Source: Clostridia bacterium (GTDB lineage: Bacteria > Bacillota_A > Clostridia > Oscillospirales > CAG-272). From it: a stretch of 23,668 nt of DNA. The DNA lies in the NCBI GenBank assembly GCA_017936125.1, contig JAGBGE010000010.1, positions 1 to 23,668 on the forward strand, written 5' to 3'. Position 1 is the stretch's first letter; each line of letters starts with the position of its first letter. The translations under genes and the position numbers were made by a program. The notes beneath the pieces are model-generated. The model was not told where the DNA came from. It saw nothing but the letters and a program-made list of their open reading frames with translations, and ran no database searches. Below are positions 1 to 7,085 of this stretch, piece after piece.

Positions 1-513
1 GGCGGTCAGGCTTCCAAGGCTTCTCAGATCGGTCAGGTTGCTCAGTTCGCAGCAGCAGGTAAGGCTATCGGCAAGAAGAATCTTGCGGAGATTGCTATGT
101 CCTACGGCTACGTTTACGTTGCACAGATCGCTATGGGCGCTGATATGAACCAGACCCTCAAGGCACTTTCCGAGGCTGAGGCATATCCCGGACCTTCTAT
201 CGTAATCGCTTACGCTCCCTGTGAGATGCACTCCATCAAGGGCGGTATGCAGAACTGCCAGGCAGAGATGAAGAAGGCAGTTGAGGCAGGTTACTGGCAT
301 ATGTTCAGATTCAACCCCGCTGCAGAGAAGAAGTTCACCCTTGATTCCAAGGAACCCACCGGCGATTACCAGGCATTCATCAACAACGAGGCTAGATACA
401 CTAGACTTGCTCAGGCATTCCCTGAGAGAGCAAAAGAGCTCTTCGAGAAGGCTGAAGCAACCGCAAAGGCGAAGTATGAGAGACTCGTTAAGTTCGTAGA
501 ATTCTATAGCTAA
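1..513 (+). CDS. nifJ: Pyruvate:ferredoxin (flavodoxin) oxidoreductase, C-terminal part (5' truncated by window)
   Basis: The open frame runs from base 1 to TAA at 511-513, giving 170 residues with no start in the window; the ATG at 97 is an internal Met. The protein matches the C-terminal end of PFOR, which cleaves pyruvate with CoA to acetyl-CoA and CO2 and reduces ferredoxin in the cytoplasm of anaerobes. Visible signatures are GGQASKASQIGQVAQFAAAG, YGYVYVAQIAMGAD, the YAPCEMHSIKGGM segment with a conserved Cys, and a charged C-terminal helix. Codon use is strongly biased (GAG, AAG, CTC, GCA), as expected of a highly expressed central-metabolism gene. The full family protein is about 1170 residues, so most of the gene lies upstream. 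Downstream come a possible structured 3' UTR and an intrinsic terminator. Confidence 0.93.
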   Translation, partial: GGQASKASQIGQVAQFAAAGKAIGKKNLAEIAMSYGYVYVAQIAMGADMNQTLKALSEAEAYPGPSIVIAYAPCEMHSIKGGMQNCQAEMKKAVEAGYWHMFRFNPAAEKKFTLDSKEPTGDYQAFINNEARYTRLAQAFPERAKELFEKAEATAKAKYERLVKFVEFYS

Positions 514-519
514 AAATTC

Positions 520-598
520 TTGTTATAATCGCCGTTCTCTCCCACTCGCAGTAGGTCACTACAGCTTCGGGTCGTGAACAGACGATTCTAACTAACAA
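520..598 (+). ncRNA. Candidate structured RNA in the nifJ 3' UTR (nested five-helix fold)
   Basis: Seven bases after the nifJ stop, five helices nest inside one another: 520-525 with 593-598, 527-531 with 583-587, 534-537 with 576-579, 544-548 with 568-572 (one G-U), and 551-554 with 559-562 closing a GTCA loop. That is 24 pairs in 79 nt, separated by small internal loops. I found no promoter just in front, so it is probably part of the nifJ transcript. I do not recognise an Rfam family. A second small stem (605-610 with 617-622) and the terminator at 636-669 follow. Pairing is read by eye; covariation is untested. Confidence 0.4.
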
Positions 599-635
599 TT
601 TTCGCGCTAATGAATTTTAGCGTAAAACAAAATAG

Positions 636-669
636 AGCACTCCATCGAGAAATCGGTGGAGTGCTTTTT
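636..669 (+). terminator. Intrinsic terminator after nifJ
   Basis: A 13-bp stem (636-648 with 653-665, one G-T wobble) closes a GAAA tetraloop and is followed by a T-rich tail. It ends the nifJ transcript and the candidate structured RNA. Confidence 0.9.
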
Positions 670-706
670 ATATAAAATAGCGGTCGAGTGCGCTGTAAAA
701 TGGGGC

Positions 707-729
707 GAATTAAATCTTTATTTTAATTC
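707..729. repeat. 8-bp inverted repeat upstream of the lipoprotein promoter
   Basis: GAATTAAA (707-714) and TTTAATTC (722-729) form a perfect inverted repeat with a 7-nt loop. It lies 12 bp upstream of the -35 box at 742. It could be an operator or a weak hairpin; nothing decides between these. Confidence 0.4.
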
Positions 730-741
730 ACTTTTTATTTG

Positions 742-770
742 TTGACATTCATATATATTTATGGTAGAAT
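742..770 (+). promoter_or_regulatory. Sigma-A type promoter for the repeat lipoprotein
   Basis: TTGACA (742-747), a 17-bp spacer and TAGAAT (765-770) form a near-consensus vegetative promoter. The gene's RBS GGAGGA (795-800) stands 6 bp before ATG 807, so the leader is about 30 nt. Confidence 0.85.
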
Positions 771-806
771 AAAATAAGAAAAGTTTGCTCTTTTGGAGGA
801 AAATAT

Positions 807-2960
807 ATGAAGAAAATTGCTCTGATTTTGGCGCTTATCGTAGCCTGCGTGGCGCTTTCGTCGTGCGGTGTTGTGATAGAGATGCTTGACAGTATGCTTG
901 AGCATCCGCACGAATACGTGTATTCGCTCGAGCCGGGCGAGGCAGACGGAACGTTTGACATCGTTGGCAGATGCGACTATCAATACTGTGAGAATCCCAC
1001 CAGGGTGGAGAAAAACGTTCAGGTTTACGTGTCGTCAATCACGATTGGCAACTGCCTTGAGGCAGGAAGTACTGTGTATTCCTGCGATTTTGAGGGAAAA
1101 ACTTATACCTATACGATGCAAACCTCGACTCCGGGACATAGACTTTGCGGTCTGACGATAGACAAATTCTACATAAACGGCAATATGGTTGACTCGTTCG
1201 TTCCGGGCATCACGCTTGCTAACGAGTCGGCAAAGTGCGGTAGCACCGCCGAGGCAAGCTATCTTTGCGAAATGTGCGGCGAGGCGCAGAACGTTCTTGC
1301 TTACGTATCTCACAAGGGAGCATGGACTCTGAAGAGCGCTCCAACCTGCACGGCAGACGGCAAGGAGGAGATTGCCAAATGCGAGCGATGCCAGCTTCGC
1401 GTAGAGCGAGTAGTGCCGGCGTACGGACATAATTACGTGGAAAGAGTAGAGAATAATGCGGACGGCAGCGCGAGCATTATTTATGATTGCACGGTGAAGG
1501 GTTGTAGCCTTGCGGAGCAGAGAATCAGTAACGTGCAAGGCGTTAGCGAGGTTACGAGAGTTGAGCCGACCTGCACAGAGGCAGGCCGCGTGGTATACAG
1601 CTACACAAAGGACGGTGTCCTCGAAACCTTGGCTTTGAACAAACGTCCGCTTGAGCATACGATTGGCGGTATAGCGGCATCAGGCGTTCTGAATTCTGAC
1701 GGAACGATCGATTATGGCTTGACCGGTGTGACGGTGGTAAACAAGGCGCAGATCGTCTGCGGTAATCGCACTGCCGGCTACTACTGCTGCGAGTCCTGCG
1801 ATACTCCTGTACCGACTATGGTTTATATAAGACCGCACACTATGGAGCCGGCTGAAAAATGGACTGTTATTTCGCCAACCTGTCAAAATCGGGGAACTGT
1901 TACCAAGGAATGCGAGTATTGCACATATAAGGTAACCGAGTATACAAGCGACGGCTCGCTTGATCAGTATCATAACATTCTGATAACAAGCGTGAGCTTC
2001 GACAGTCGTAACATATACGCTACTCTCACAAGCGGCAGATGTCAGAACGCGGGCTGTGACATTTACTTTACCAATGCTTCTATGGATGCCGGCTCGTATA
2101 ACTGCACTAATATCAAGGCAACCTGCAAGGAGGCCGGCGAGATAACTCACAACTGGACTGTGAACGGCGTTGCTGTGCAATATACAACTACGGATCTCAA
2201 GACCGACCATATGATCAAGGATAATGACGGCAACGTCGTTCCCGCATGGACACTCGCTGACGAGAACGGATATTACGATTACGCCCTCGACGCGATAAAT
2301 CTCTTCGCAGGAGGAAGCATTTCCTGCGGTCAGACCGCCGCGGCTAATTATCGCTGCGTAGTTTGCGATGGAGTAAACGCTGTTACAGCAATACAGCATC
2401 ACAAAATGGTGGAGTACAAAGCGATCGCGGCAGGCTGCACAACTAACGGCTACACCCTGTTCAAATGCGCTCTTTGCGGAGTTCAGGATAGCACGACTAT
2501 TCCAGCCGGTCATAGCATTGGATATGAGCACAATTTGGAGAATAATACCCTTACGCAGAAATGCACGAAGAACTCCGGCGACTGTAATTATACACCTACG
2601 GCTATAGATCTCTCGACAGGCACTCTTGCCATCAAGCGTACGATTAAGGCATCGACCTGCTGCGAGTATGGAAAGGCAGAATACGTCTTCAAATATACCA
2701 CTGCAACGGGTGAAAAAACGATTACATTTGTGGGTCAGCTTGGACTTTCTTCGCATACAATCAAGGATAATTCAGGCAAGATAGTGAATGCTGAAACTCT
2801 TTGTGATGAGAATGGACATTACGACTCGTCGCTTGATTCGATCAAATATTTTGCGGGCGGCAGCGCGCCTGCACTCGGTTGCACCTCAACGGGATATTTC
2901 CTCTGCGAATCCTGTGGTGAACCGGCAATGATAACTGTAATAAACAAAGGAAATGACTAA
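807..2960 (+). CDS. Secreted lipoprotein built of ~3.75 Cys-rich repeat units
   Basis: This 717-residue protein starts at ATG 807 behind GGAGGA. Residues 1-20 are a lipoprotein signal with lipobox LSSC, so Cys20 should be lipidated and the rest is extracytoplasmic. The remainder is an internal repeat of about 173-186 residues, with units starting near residues 35, 208, 389 and 569. Each unit carries, in order, a Cys-x4-Cys-like pair (56/61, 228/233, 412/417, 586/593), a Cys followed by EAG or similar (83, 256, 440, 618), a His-Ile/Leu turn, a CG...YxCxxC block (144-157, 318-331, 507-520, 692-703), and a TC...G...CxxC segment ending in PA.GH. The last unit lacks that final segment. Similar PTCTE-G-CxxCG-PA-GH repeats occur in clostridial surface proteins of unknown role. 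It is a single-gene unit between a promoter and a bidirectional terminator. Function is unknown. Confidence 0.85.
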   Translation: MKKIALILALIVACVALSSCGVVIEMLDSMLEHPHEYVYSLEPGEADGTFDIVGRCDYQYCENPTRVEKNVQVYVSSITIGNCLEAGSTVYSCDFEGKTYTYTMQTSTPGHRLCGLTIDKFYINGNMVDSFVPGITLANESAKCGSTAEASYLCEMCGEAQNVLAYVSHKGAWTLKSAPTCTADGKEEIAKCERCQLRVERVVPAYGHNYVERVENNADGSASIIYDCTVKGCSLAEQRISNVQGVSEVTRVEPTCTEAGRVVYSYTKDGVLETLALNKRPLEHTIGGIAASGVLNSDGTIDYGLTGVTVVNKAQIVCGNRTAGYYCCESCDTPVPTMVYIRPHTMEPAEKWTVISPTCQNRGTVTKECEYCTYKVTEYTSDGSLDQYHNILITSVSFDSRNIYATLTSGRCQNAGCDIYFTNASMDAGSYNCTNIKATCKEAGEITHNWTVNGVAVQYTTTDLKTDHMIKDNDGNVVPAWTLADENGYYDYALDAINLFAGGSISCGQTAAANYRCVVCDGVNAVTAIQHHKMVEYKAIAAGCTTNGYTLFKCALCGVQDSTTIPAGHSIGYEHNLENNTLTQKCTKNSGDCNYTPTAIDLSTGTLAIKRTIKASTCCEYGKAEYVFKYTTATGEKTITFVGQLGLSSHTIKDNSGKIVNAETLCDENGHYDSSLDSIKYFAGGSAPALGCTSTGYFLCESCGEPAMITVINKGND

Positions 2961-2963
2961 AAG

Positions 2964-2997
2964 AAATCTCTCCCCAAAACCTAACGGGGAGAGATTT
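2964..2997. terminator. Bidirectional intrinsic terminator between convergent genes
   Basis: A perfect 12-bp stem (2964-2975 with 2986-2997) has a 10-nt loop. It is followed by TTTC on the plus strand and by CTTTT on the minus strand. It serves the lipoprotein gene and the convergent ParB-like gene. Confidence 0.85.
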
Positions 2998-3044
2998 TTC
3001 TATTGAAATGTAAAATGTGGTAGTCAAAAATGCAAAAAATGCGG

Positions 3045-3521
3045 CTATTTGCTCTCGGCTATACAGATTGTGACGTAGATTTTTTTGTCAAGAATGCTCT
3101 CTGTCACTCTTGCGTCTATGCCTAGCGAGGAGAGGGCTTTGACGGACTTTTTAACGCTATCTAAAAAGAGGTCGGTGGCCTTTAGCCGCTCGGCATTTCC
3201 AATTTTCGAGGGAGCTTCACGGCTGCTTGCCATATCAACGAGTGACGCGCATCTCGCCACGCTCAAGCGTTCGTTTCTCACTCTTTCGATAATTCTCAAT
3301 TGCTCGTCAGCGCTTTCCAGCCTTAGCAGCTCTCTCGCGTGGCGCTCGGTGAGTCCTGAGTCAACGATTTTCTCCTGAACTCTGCCGTCGAGCCGCAAGA
3401 GTCTCAGCTTGTTCGCCACCGCCGATTGCGTAATGCCAAGCAGAGCGGCAAGCTGACCTTGGGTGATTTTTCTCATTTTCAGCATACATTCGTATGAGCG
3501 CGCCTCGTCAAACATATTCAT
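3045..3521 (-). CDS. Small ParB/Noc-type HTH DNA-binding protein lacking the ParB N-terminal domain
   Basis: The protein has 158 residues. I chose ATG 3521 over a GTG at 3554 because GGA (3531-3533, in AAAAAAGGAC) stands 9 nt before it and the GTG lies inside a probable -10 element. Residues 18-44 (ITQGQLAALLGITQSAVANK, then LRLL) form the ParB/Spo0J/Noc helix-turn-helix, followed by the family's VQEKIVDSGLTERHARELL segment. The C-terminal ~50 residues (LFLDSVKKSVKALSSLGIDA and after) recall the C-terminal region of clostridial Noc/ParB paralogs. Full ParB proteins are 250-300 residues and carry an N-terminal CTP-binding domain, which is absent here: no GxxRR-type motif precedes the HTH. It could be a stand-alone chromosome-binding or regulatory paralog. 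It is not next to a ParA gene. Confidence 0.7.
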   Translation of the reverse strand: MNMFDEARSYECMLKMRKITQGQLAALLGITQSAVANKLRLLRLDGRVQEKIVDSGLTERHARELLRLESADEQLRIIERVRNERLSVARCASLVDMASSREAPSKIGNAERLKATDLFLDSVKKSVKALSSLGIDARVTESILDKKIYVTICIAESK

Positions 3522-3544
3522 TCTTGCTTGTCCTTTTTTATTTG

Positions 3545-3553
3545 ATTTTAGCA
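3545..3553 (-). promoter_or_regulatory. Extended -10 promoter for the ParB-like gene
   Basis: The minus strand reads TGCTAAAAT, an extended -10 (TGn plus TAAAAT), about 24 nt before ATG 3521. No good -35 is visible because the upstream bases belong to the ogg terminator hairpin. Confidence 0.5.
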
Positions 3554-3556
3554 CAA

Positions 3557-3599
3557 AAAATCCGCATATCGACTCACAAAAGGTCGAAATGCGGATTTT
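3557..3599 (-). terminator. Intrinsic terminator of the ogg gene
   Basis: A long stem (3557-3573 with 3583-3599, 16 pairs and one A-A mismatch) lies about 40 bp beyond the ogg stop. The minus strand continues into a TTTTTT run. It separates ogg from the ParB-like gene. Confidence 0.8.
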
Positions 3600-3639
3600 G
3601 CGTTTTCTTTTCTTGAGAATATCGGTTGATTTTAAAATA

Positions 3640-4593
3640 TCAGTTGTTTTCCTTACTCTCTAGGTTTCTGATGTAGTGGAAGATATACTGCTGCGCTACA
3701 CCTGCGTAGCTGCCGAGAGCCTTGTGGTCGAGAGAGCCACCGAAGTATTCGTCTATCGCGCGTTTCATCCATACGTCAATAGGGAACGCCTCGAGATTGC
3801 CGAAGCCGAATAGCGCGGCGCAGGAAGCAACCTTGTCACCGACTCCGAGAATGCGTTTCAGCTGCTCTACGGTATAATCGTAGCTCGCTCTGCTCTTAAT
3901 TTCCGCGAGGTCGATTTCGCCCGAATTTACACGCTCGGCTGCGTCAATCAGATATTTATATCTGAAGCCCGGTCGCGAGGGGAGAAGTCCCTCGGGATTA
4001 TCTAGAATATCACTAGCCGTAGGGAAGGGATAGCATACTCCGCACTGCTTGCATTTCTCAGCGCTCGGAGCGCCCTCACATCTGCCCAGAGGACAGGAGC
4101 TGAAGCCTGAGGAAACGGCGAGGCTCTCGCCATACTGCGAGCATATGGAGCGAATGATTTTTCTGATTCTCGGTATGTTATTGTTCTGTGAAACTATGAA
4201 CGAAAAGAGCGTTTCCCAGGGCTCTTGGCGAAGTATGACGATGCCCTTTGCCGACTCGGCGGCATTCTTAAGCCACTCGGAGTCGGTGCGTGAGATTATA
4301 TCACGCCTTATTTCCTCGTAATCGACGTCGAGCGAAAAGTAGCTTACCACTACGCTCTCGTATTCCTCGCTCCACTCGTCGAAGAAGAGCAGCTCGCCCG
4401 CCTTACGTTGTCCTACATTGATGATTTTGCCATAGGCAACCGTGAGATATTCAACGTAATCTTCCTGCTCTACGACGCATTCGTATCTGAACGCCTGACC
4501 GCACTCTAGCGTGTCCTTGAGGCTCATATTCCCGAGCCCCGAAATCACGGTCACAGCTCTGCCACTTAAAACTTCACTTTTTTTGCTAAACAT
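3640..4593 (-). CDS. ogg: 8-oxoguanine DNA glycosylase/AP lyase (clostridial Ogg type)
   Basis: The 317-residue protein should excise 8-oxoguanine from DNA in base-excision repair. The N-terminal domain carries the LKDTLECGQAFRY motif (residues 25-37). The glycosylase domain has FIVSQNNNIPRI (132-143) and the helix-hairpin-helix ILGVGDKVASC (248-258), where Lys254 is the expected Schiff-base nucleophile. FPIDVWMKR (270-278) contains the catalytic Asp273. The start at 4593 has AGAGGAAAG a few bases upstream. Between the two halves of the catalytic domain sits an extra Cys-rich segment (Cys167, 172, 181, 184, 187) that I do not associate with characterised clostridial Ogg. The gene diverges from the YhaN-like gene. 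A TGTTAAAAT extended -10 (4662-4670, minus strand) may drive it. Confidence 0.9.
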   Translation of the reverse strand: MFSKKSEVLSGRAVTVISGLGNMSLKDTLECGQAFRYECVVEQEDYVEYLTVAYGKIINVGQRKAGELLFFDEWSEEYESVVVSYFSLDVDYEEIRRDIISRTDSEWLKNAAESAKGIVILRQEPWETLFSFIVSQNNNIPRIRKIIRSICSQYGESLAVSSGFSSCPLGRCEGAPSAEKCKQCGVCYPFPTASDILDNPEGLLPSRPGFRYKYLIDAAERVNSGEIDLAEIKSRASYDYTVEQLKRILGVGDKVASCAALFGFGNLEAFPIDVWMKRAIDEYFGGSLDHKALGSYAGVAQQYIFHYIRNLESKENN

Positions 4594-4606
4594 TTCGTCT
4601 TTCCTC

Positions 4607-4635
4607 TTGAAAAATGCATATTTGTAGTGTATAAT
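4607..4635 (+). promoter_or_regulatory. Promoter of the ten-gene rightward run
   Basis: TTGAAA (4607-4612), a 17-bp spacer and TATAAT (4630-4635) give a near-consensus promoter. Initiation near 4642 leaves a leader of about 100 nt to ATG 4742. I saw no folded element in the leader. Confidence 0.8.
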
Positions 4636-4741
4636 ATTGTTGGTAAACTATATTTTTTATTATTTTAACATAATTTTTAGTTTATTTCAAGAGCAAAGGA
4701 CGTTTTTGAGCATAAATACATTCAAGGAAAGGACGAATCCT

Positions 4742-7045
4742 ATGATTATAGAAAAAATCGTTATAAAAAGCTTCGGACGCATCACCGATATGACTCTCGA
4801 GTTTTCGGATAAGGTGAACGTCATCGAGGGCGAGAACGAGTCGGGAAAGAGCACTATTGCCGCGTTTATCAGATATATGCTCTTCGGCTTTGATAACGAA
4901 AACGAAGCCGGACTCAGCGAGAGACAGCGCAGGATAAATTGGAAGACCGGTATGGCGTCGGGCTCTATGTATGTCAGAGTCGGCGGCAAGAGATACGTCA
5001 TCACGCGCTCCACCGTTCCTACCGACAATTCCGAGCGCCCCACCTATCGCGAGGAATCCTCGATAATAGATGCCGAGACCGGCGCGCCTGCATTCGGTAC
5101 GCTCTCTGCGGGCGAGGTGTTCTTCGGTGTCGACGGCGAGCTGTTTGACAATACCGCTTTCGTCGGTCAGATAGGCGACTCGAGCATCAACGAGGACTCG
5201 GTGAAAGAGTCTATCGAAAATATCATTTTCTCGGGTAGCGAGAAGATAAATAAGCAGCGCGCGGCAGCGAGAATTGCCGACAAGATGCAGGCGCTCTACC
5301 ACGAGAACGGAACGGGCGGCGCGATTATAGATCTCGCTGCGAAGGAGCGCTCTCTCGAGGAGAGGCTCGCTGCTTGCAACAAGGATAACAGAATGATTCT
5401 CGAGAAGGAAACCGAGCTTCATCAGATTCGCGCTCGCCGCGCCGATGCGGAGAGCAAGCAGATAAAGCTATACGACCTCGACAGCTCCTACAACAACGCG
5501 ATGCTTATTCAGACCTTCGACCGTCTGCACGTCCTCGAGGAAGAGTACGAGGAGATGGCGGAGAGCTACAAGAAGTTTATTGAGGAAAACACCCGCGCGG
5601 GCTTCTGCCCCGATGAGAAATATCTCGCTGATCTCGTCATAGCTCGCAAGAGCTGGAACGAGGCGTATCACGCGCTCGGCGAGGCGCAGGATTATTACTC
5701 CTCTCAGAAGGCCGCTATCGGTATAACTCACGAGATAGAGAACGCGATAGCGCTCTGCGACGAGCTTGGCGGCGAGGAAGAGATTGTCGCGAGAGCGACC
5801 GCCTTCAAGAAGAAGGAGATTCTTTCCACCGTTATCTCTGTGGCTGCGGCGCTCGTTATGCTGGCGTCGATAGTCTTTGAGATTGCTGCCGCAGGCTCGG
5901 ATATGATATTCGGCAAGGTTATCTTCGGAATACTTGGCTTCGTGGCGCTTGGCGCAGGCGGATATTACGTCTATGAGATGATTAAGAATAACAAGGCTCT
6001 TGCCGCGCTTGAGGGCGAGTTCAACACCGCAACCTTCGATGACCTCAAGGGCAAGATTGCCGTTATCGCTGATGCGAGATACAAGAGAGATGCTATGACT
6101 GCCGCTACCGAGAATGCGAGACTTGCTATGCTCAGAGCGCGCGACAAGTATGAGAACTCCAAGCGTGAGCTCAACACTCTTATCGAGCGTTGGGGCGAGA
6201 CCTCTCCCGAATCAGGCTTCTCGGAGTTCCTCGACGATCTCGAGGAGCGCGCGCGACTTTTCGTTGAGAAGAAGAACGAGCTTCTCGATGAGAAGAATAA
6301 TATGGAAATCACCGTTCGTGAAATTCGACGCAACCTCGCTGACAAGAGTGAGATTGACGTACGCGCTCAGGTATCACCGCTTAAGAGAAAGGTGTTCTCG
6401 GGCATAAATCACGACGAAATTATCAACGGTATAGCTAACGCCAAGGCGCGTGTGGCAGAGGAGGATAGGCTCGCCTTCGACGTAGAGAACGAGCTGATGC
6501 TGCTCAAGAGCCGTGCCGGCGACCCCGGTGAATATTATTCGAGAATAGATTATATCGCTGCTCGCAGAGAGGATATGCAGGAGAAGCACAAGGCGCTCTT
6601 CATCGCTCTCGGTGCTATAAACAGCGCGACCGACAATCTCCGCAAGGAGATATCCCCCCGTCTTGGCGAGTACGCTACTCGTATAATGGAGATTATGACC
6701 GACAAGAAGTATACCTCCTTCGACGTTTCCGACGGGCTCAAGGTCAGCTTCACCGACAATTCGGGTGAGGAGAGATCTATCGACTTCCTCTCGGGTGGCA
6801 CGAAGGATATGGCGTATATCGCGGTTCGCGCGGCGCTTATTGATATGCTTTACCCCGAGAAGCCCCCTGTGTGCTTCGATGAGAGCTTCGCGCACCAGGA
6901 TAATGTCAGAGCGAGCGCTATGATGCGCGCTATCAAGCATCTCGCGGACGAGGGCTGCCAGAGCTTCATCTTCACCTGCCGCGGCAGAGAGGCGTCTCTC
7001 GCGAGCGAGATAGTAGATGGCGCAGGCGTTTACAAGCTTTCTTAA
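4742..7045 (+). CDS. yhaN: YhaN/SbcC-like AAA ATPase with coiled coils and a membrane hairpin
   Basis: ATG 4742 is chosen (767 residues) because AAGGAAAGGA at 4724-4733 precedes it. The frame opens at 4637, but the extra N-terminal residues are AT-rich leader. The Walker A is GENESGKST (residues 30-38). The C-terminal half-domain has the LSGGTKDMAYIAVRAALID signature and a Walker B PPVCFDESFAHQD. Between them are long charged coiled-coil segments interrupted by two hydrophobic stretches (about residues 360-380 and 390-413), a predicted membrane hairpin. This matches YhaN-type SMC-like ATPases. In Bacillus YhaN is encoded beside the SbcD-like phosphoesterase YhaO; no such partner is visible here. 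The role in DNA repair or recombination is inferred. It is the first gene of the long run, 28-40 bp before the kinase gene. Confidence 0.8.
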   Translation: MIIEKIVIKSFGRITDMTLEFSDKVNVIEGENESGKSTIAAFIRYMLFGFDNENEAGLSERQRRINWKTGMASGSMYVRVGGKRYVITRSTVPTDNSERPTYREESSIIDAETGAPAFGTLSAGEVFFGVDGELFDNTAFVGQIGDSSINEDSVKESIENIIFSGSEKINKQRAAARIADKMQALYHENGTGGAIIDLAAKERSLEERLAACNKDNRMILEKETELHQIRARRADAESKQIKLYDLDSSYNNAMLIQTFDRLHVLEEEYEEMAESYKKFIEENTRAGFCPDEKYLADLVIARKSWNEAYHALGEAQDYYSSQKAAIGITHEIENAIALCDELGGEEEIVARATAFKKKEILSTVISVAAALVMLASIVFEIAAAGSDMIFGKVIFGILGFVALGAGGYYVYEMIKNNKALAALEGEFNTATFDDLKGKIAVIADARYKRDAMTAATENARLAMLRARDKYENSKRELNTLIERWGETSPESGFSEFLDDLEERARLFVEKKNELLDEKNNMEITVREIRRNLADKSEIDVRAQVSPLKRKVFSGINHDEIINGIANAKARVAEEDRLAFDVENELMLLKSRAGDPGEYYSRIDYIAARREDMQEKHKALFIALGAINSATDNLRKEISPRLGEYATRIMEIMTDKKYTSFDVSDGLKVSFTDNSGEERSIDFLSGGTKDMAYIAVRAALIDMLYPEKPPVCFDESFAHQDNVRASAMMRAIKHLADEGCQSFIFTCRGREASLASEIVDGAGVYKLS

Positions 7046-7085
7046 TTAAAATAAAACAGCTAATTTTGGCGGAATGGAGAAAAGT

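Noticed and set aside
1680..2756. 358-codon minus-strand frame inside the repeat lipoprotein
   Set aside because: It is a shadow of the plus-strand gene, which has promoter, RBS, signal peptide and repeats; the antisense product shows no motif.
3522..3554. N-terminal extension of the ParB-like protein from GTG 3554
   Set aside because: The GTG is inside the TGCTAAAAT promoter element and the ribosome site lies between it and ATG 3521.
4637..4741. 35-residue extension of the YhaN-like protein
   Set aside because: It would begin almost at the -10 box, is AT-rich, and a good RBS precedes ATG 4742 where the family's N-terminus begins.
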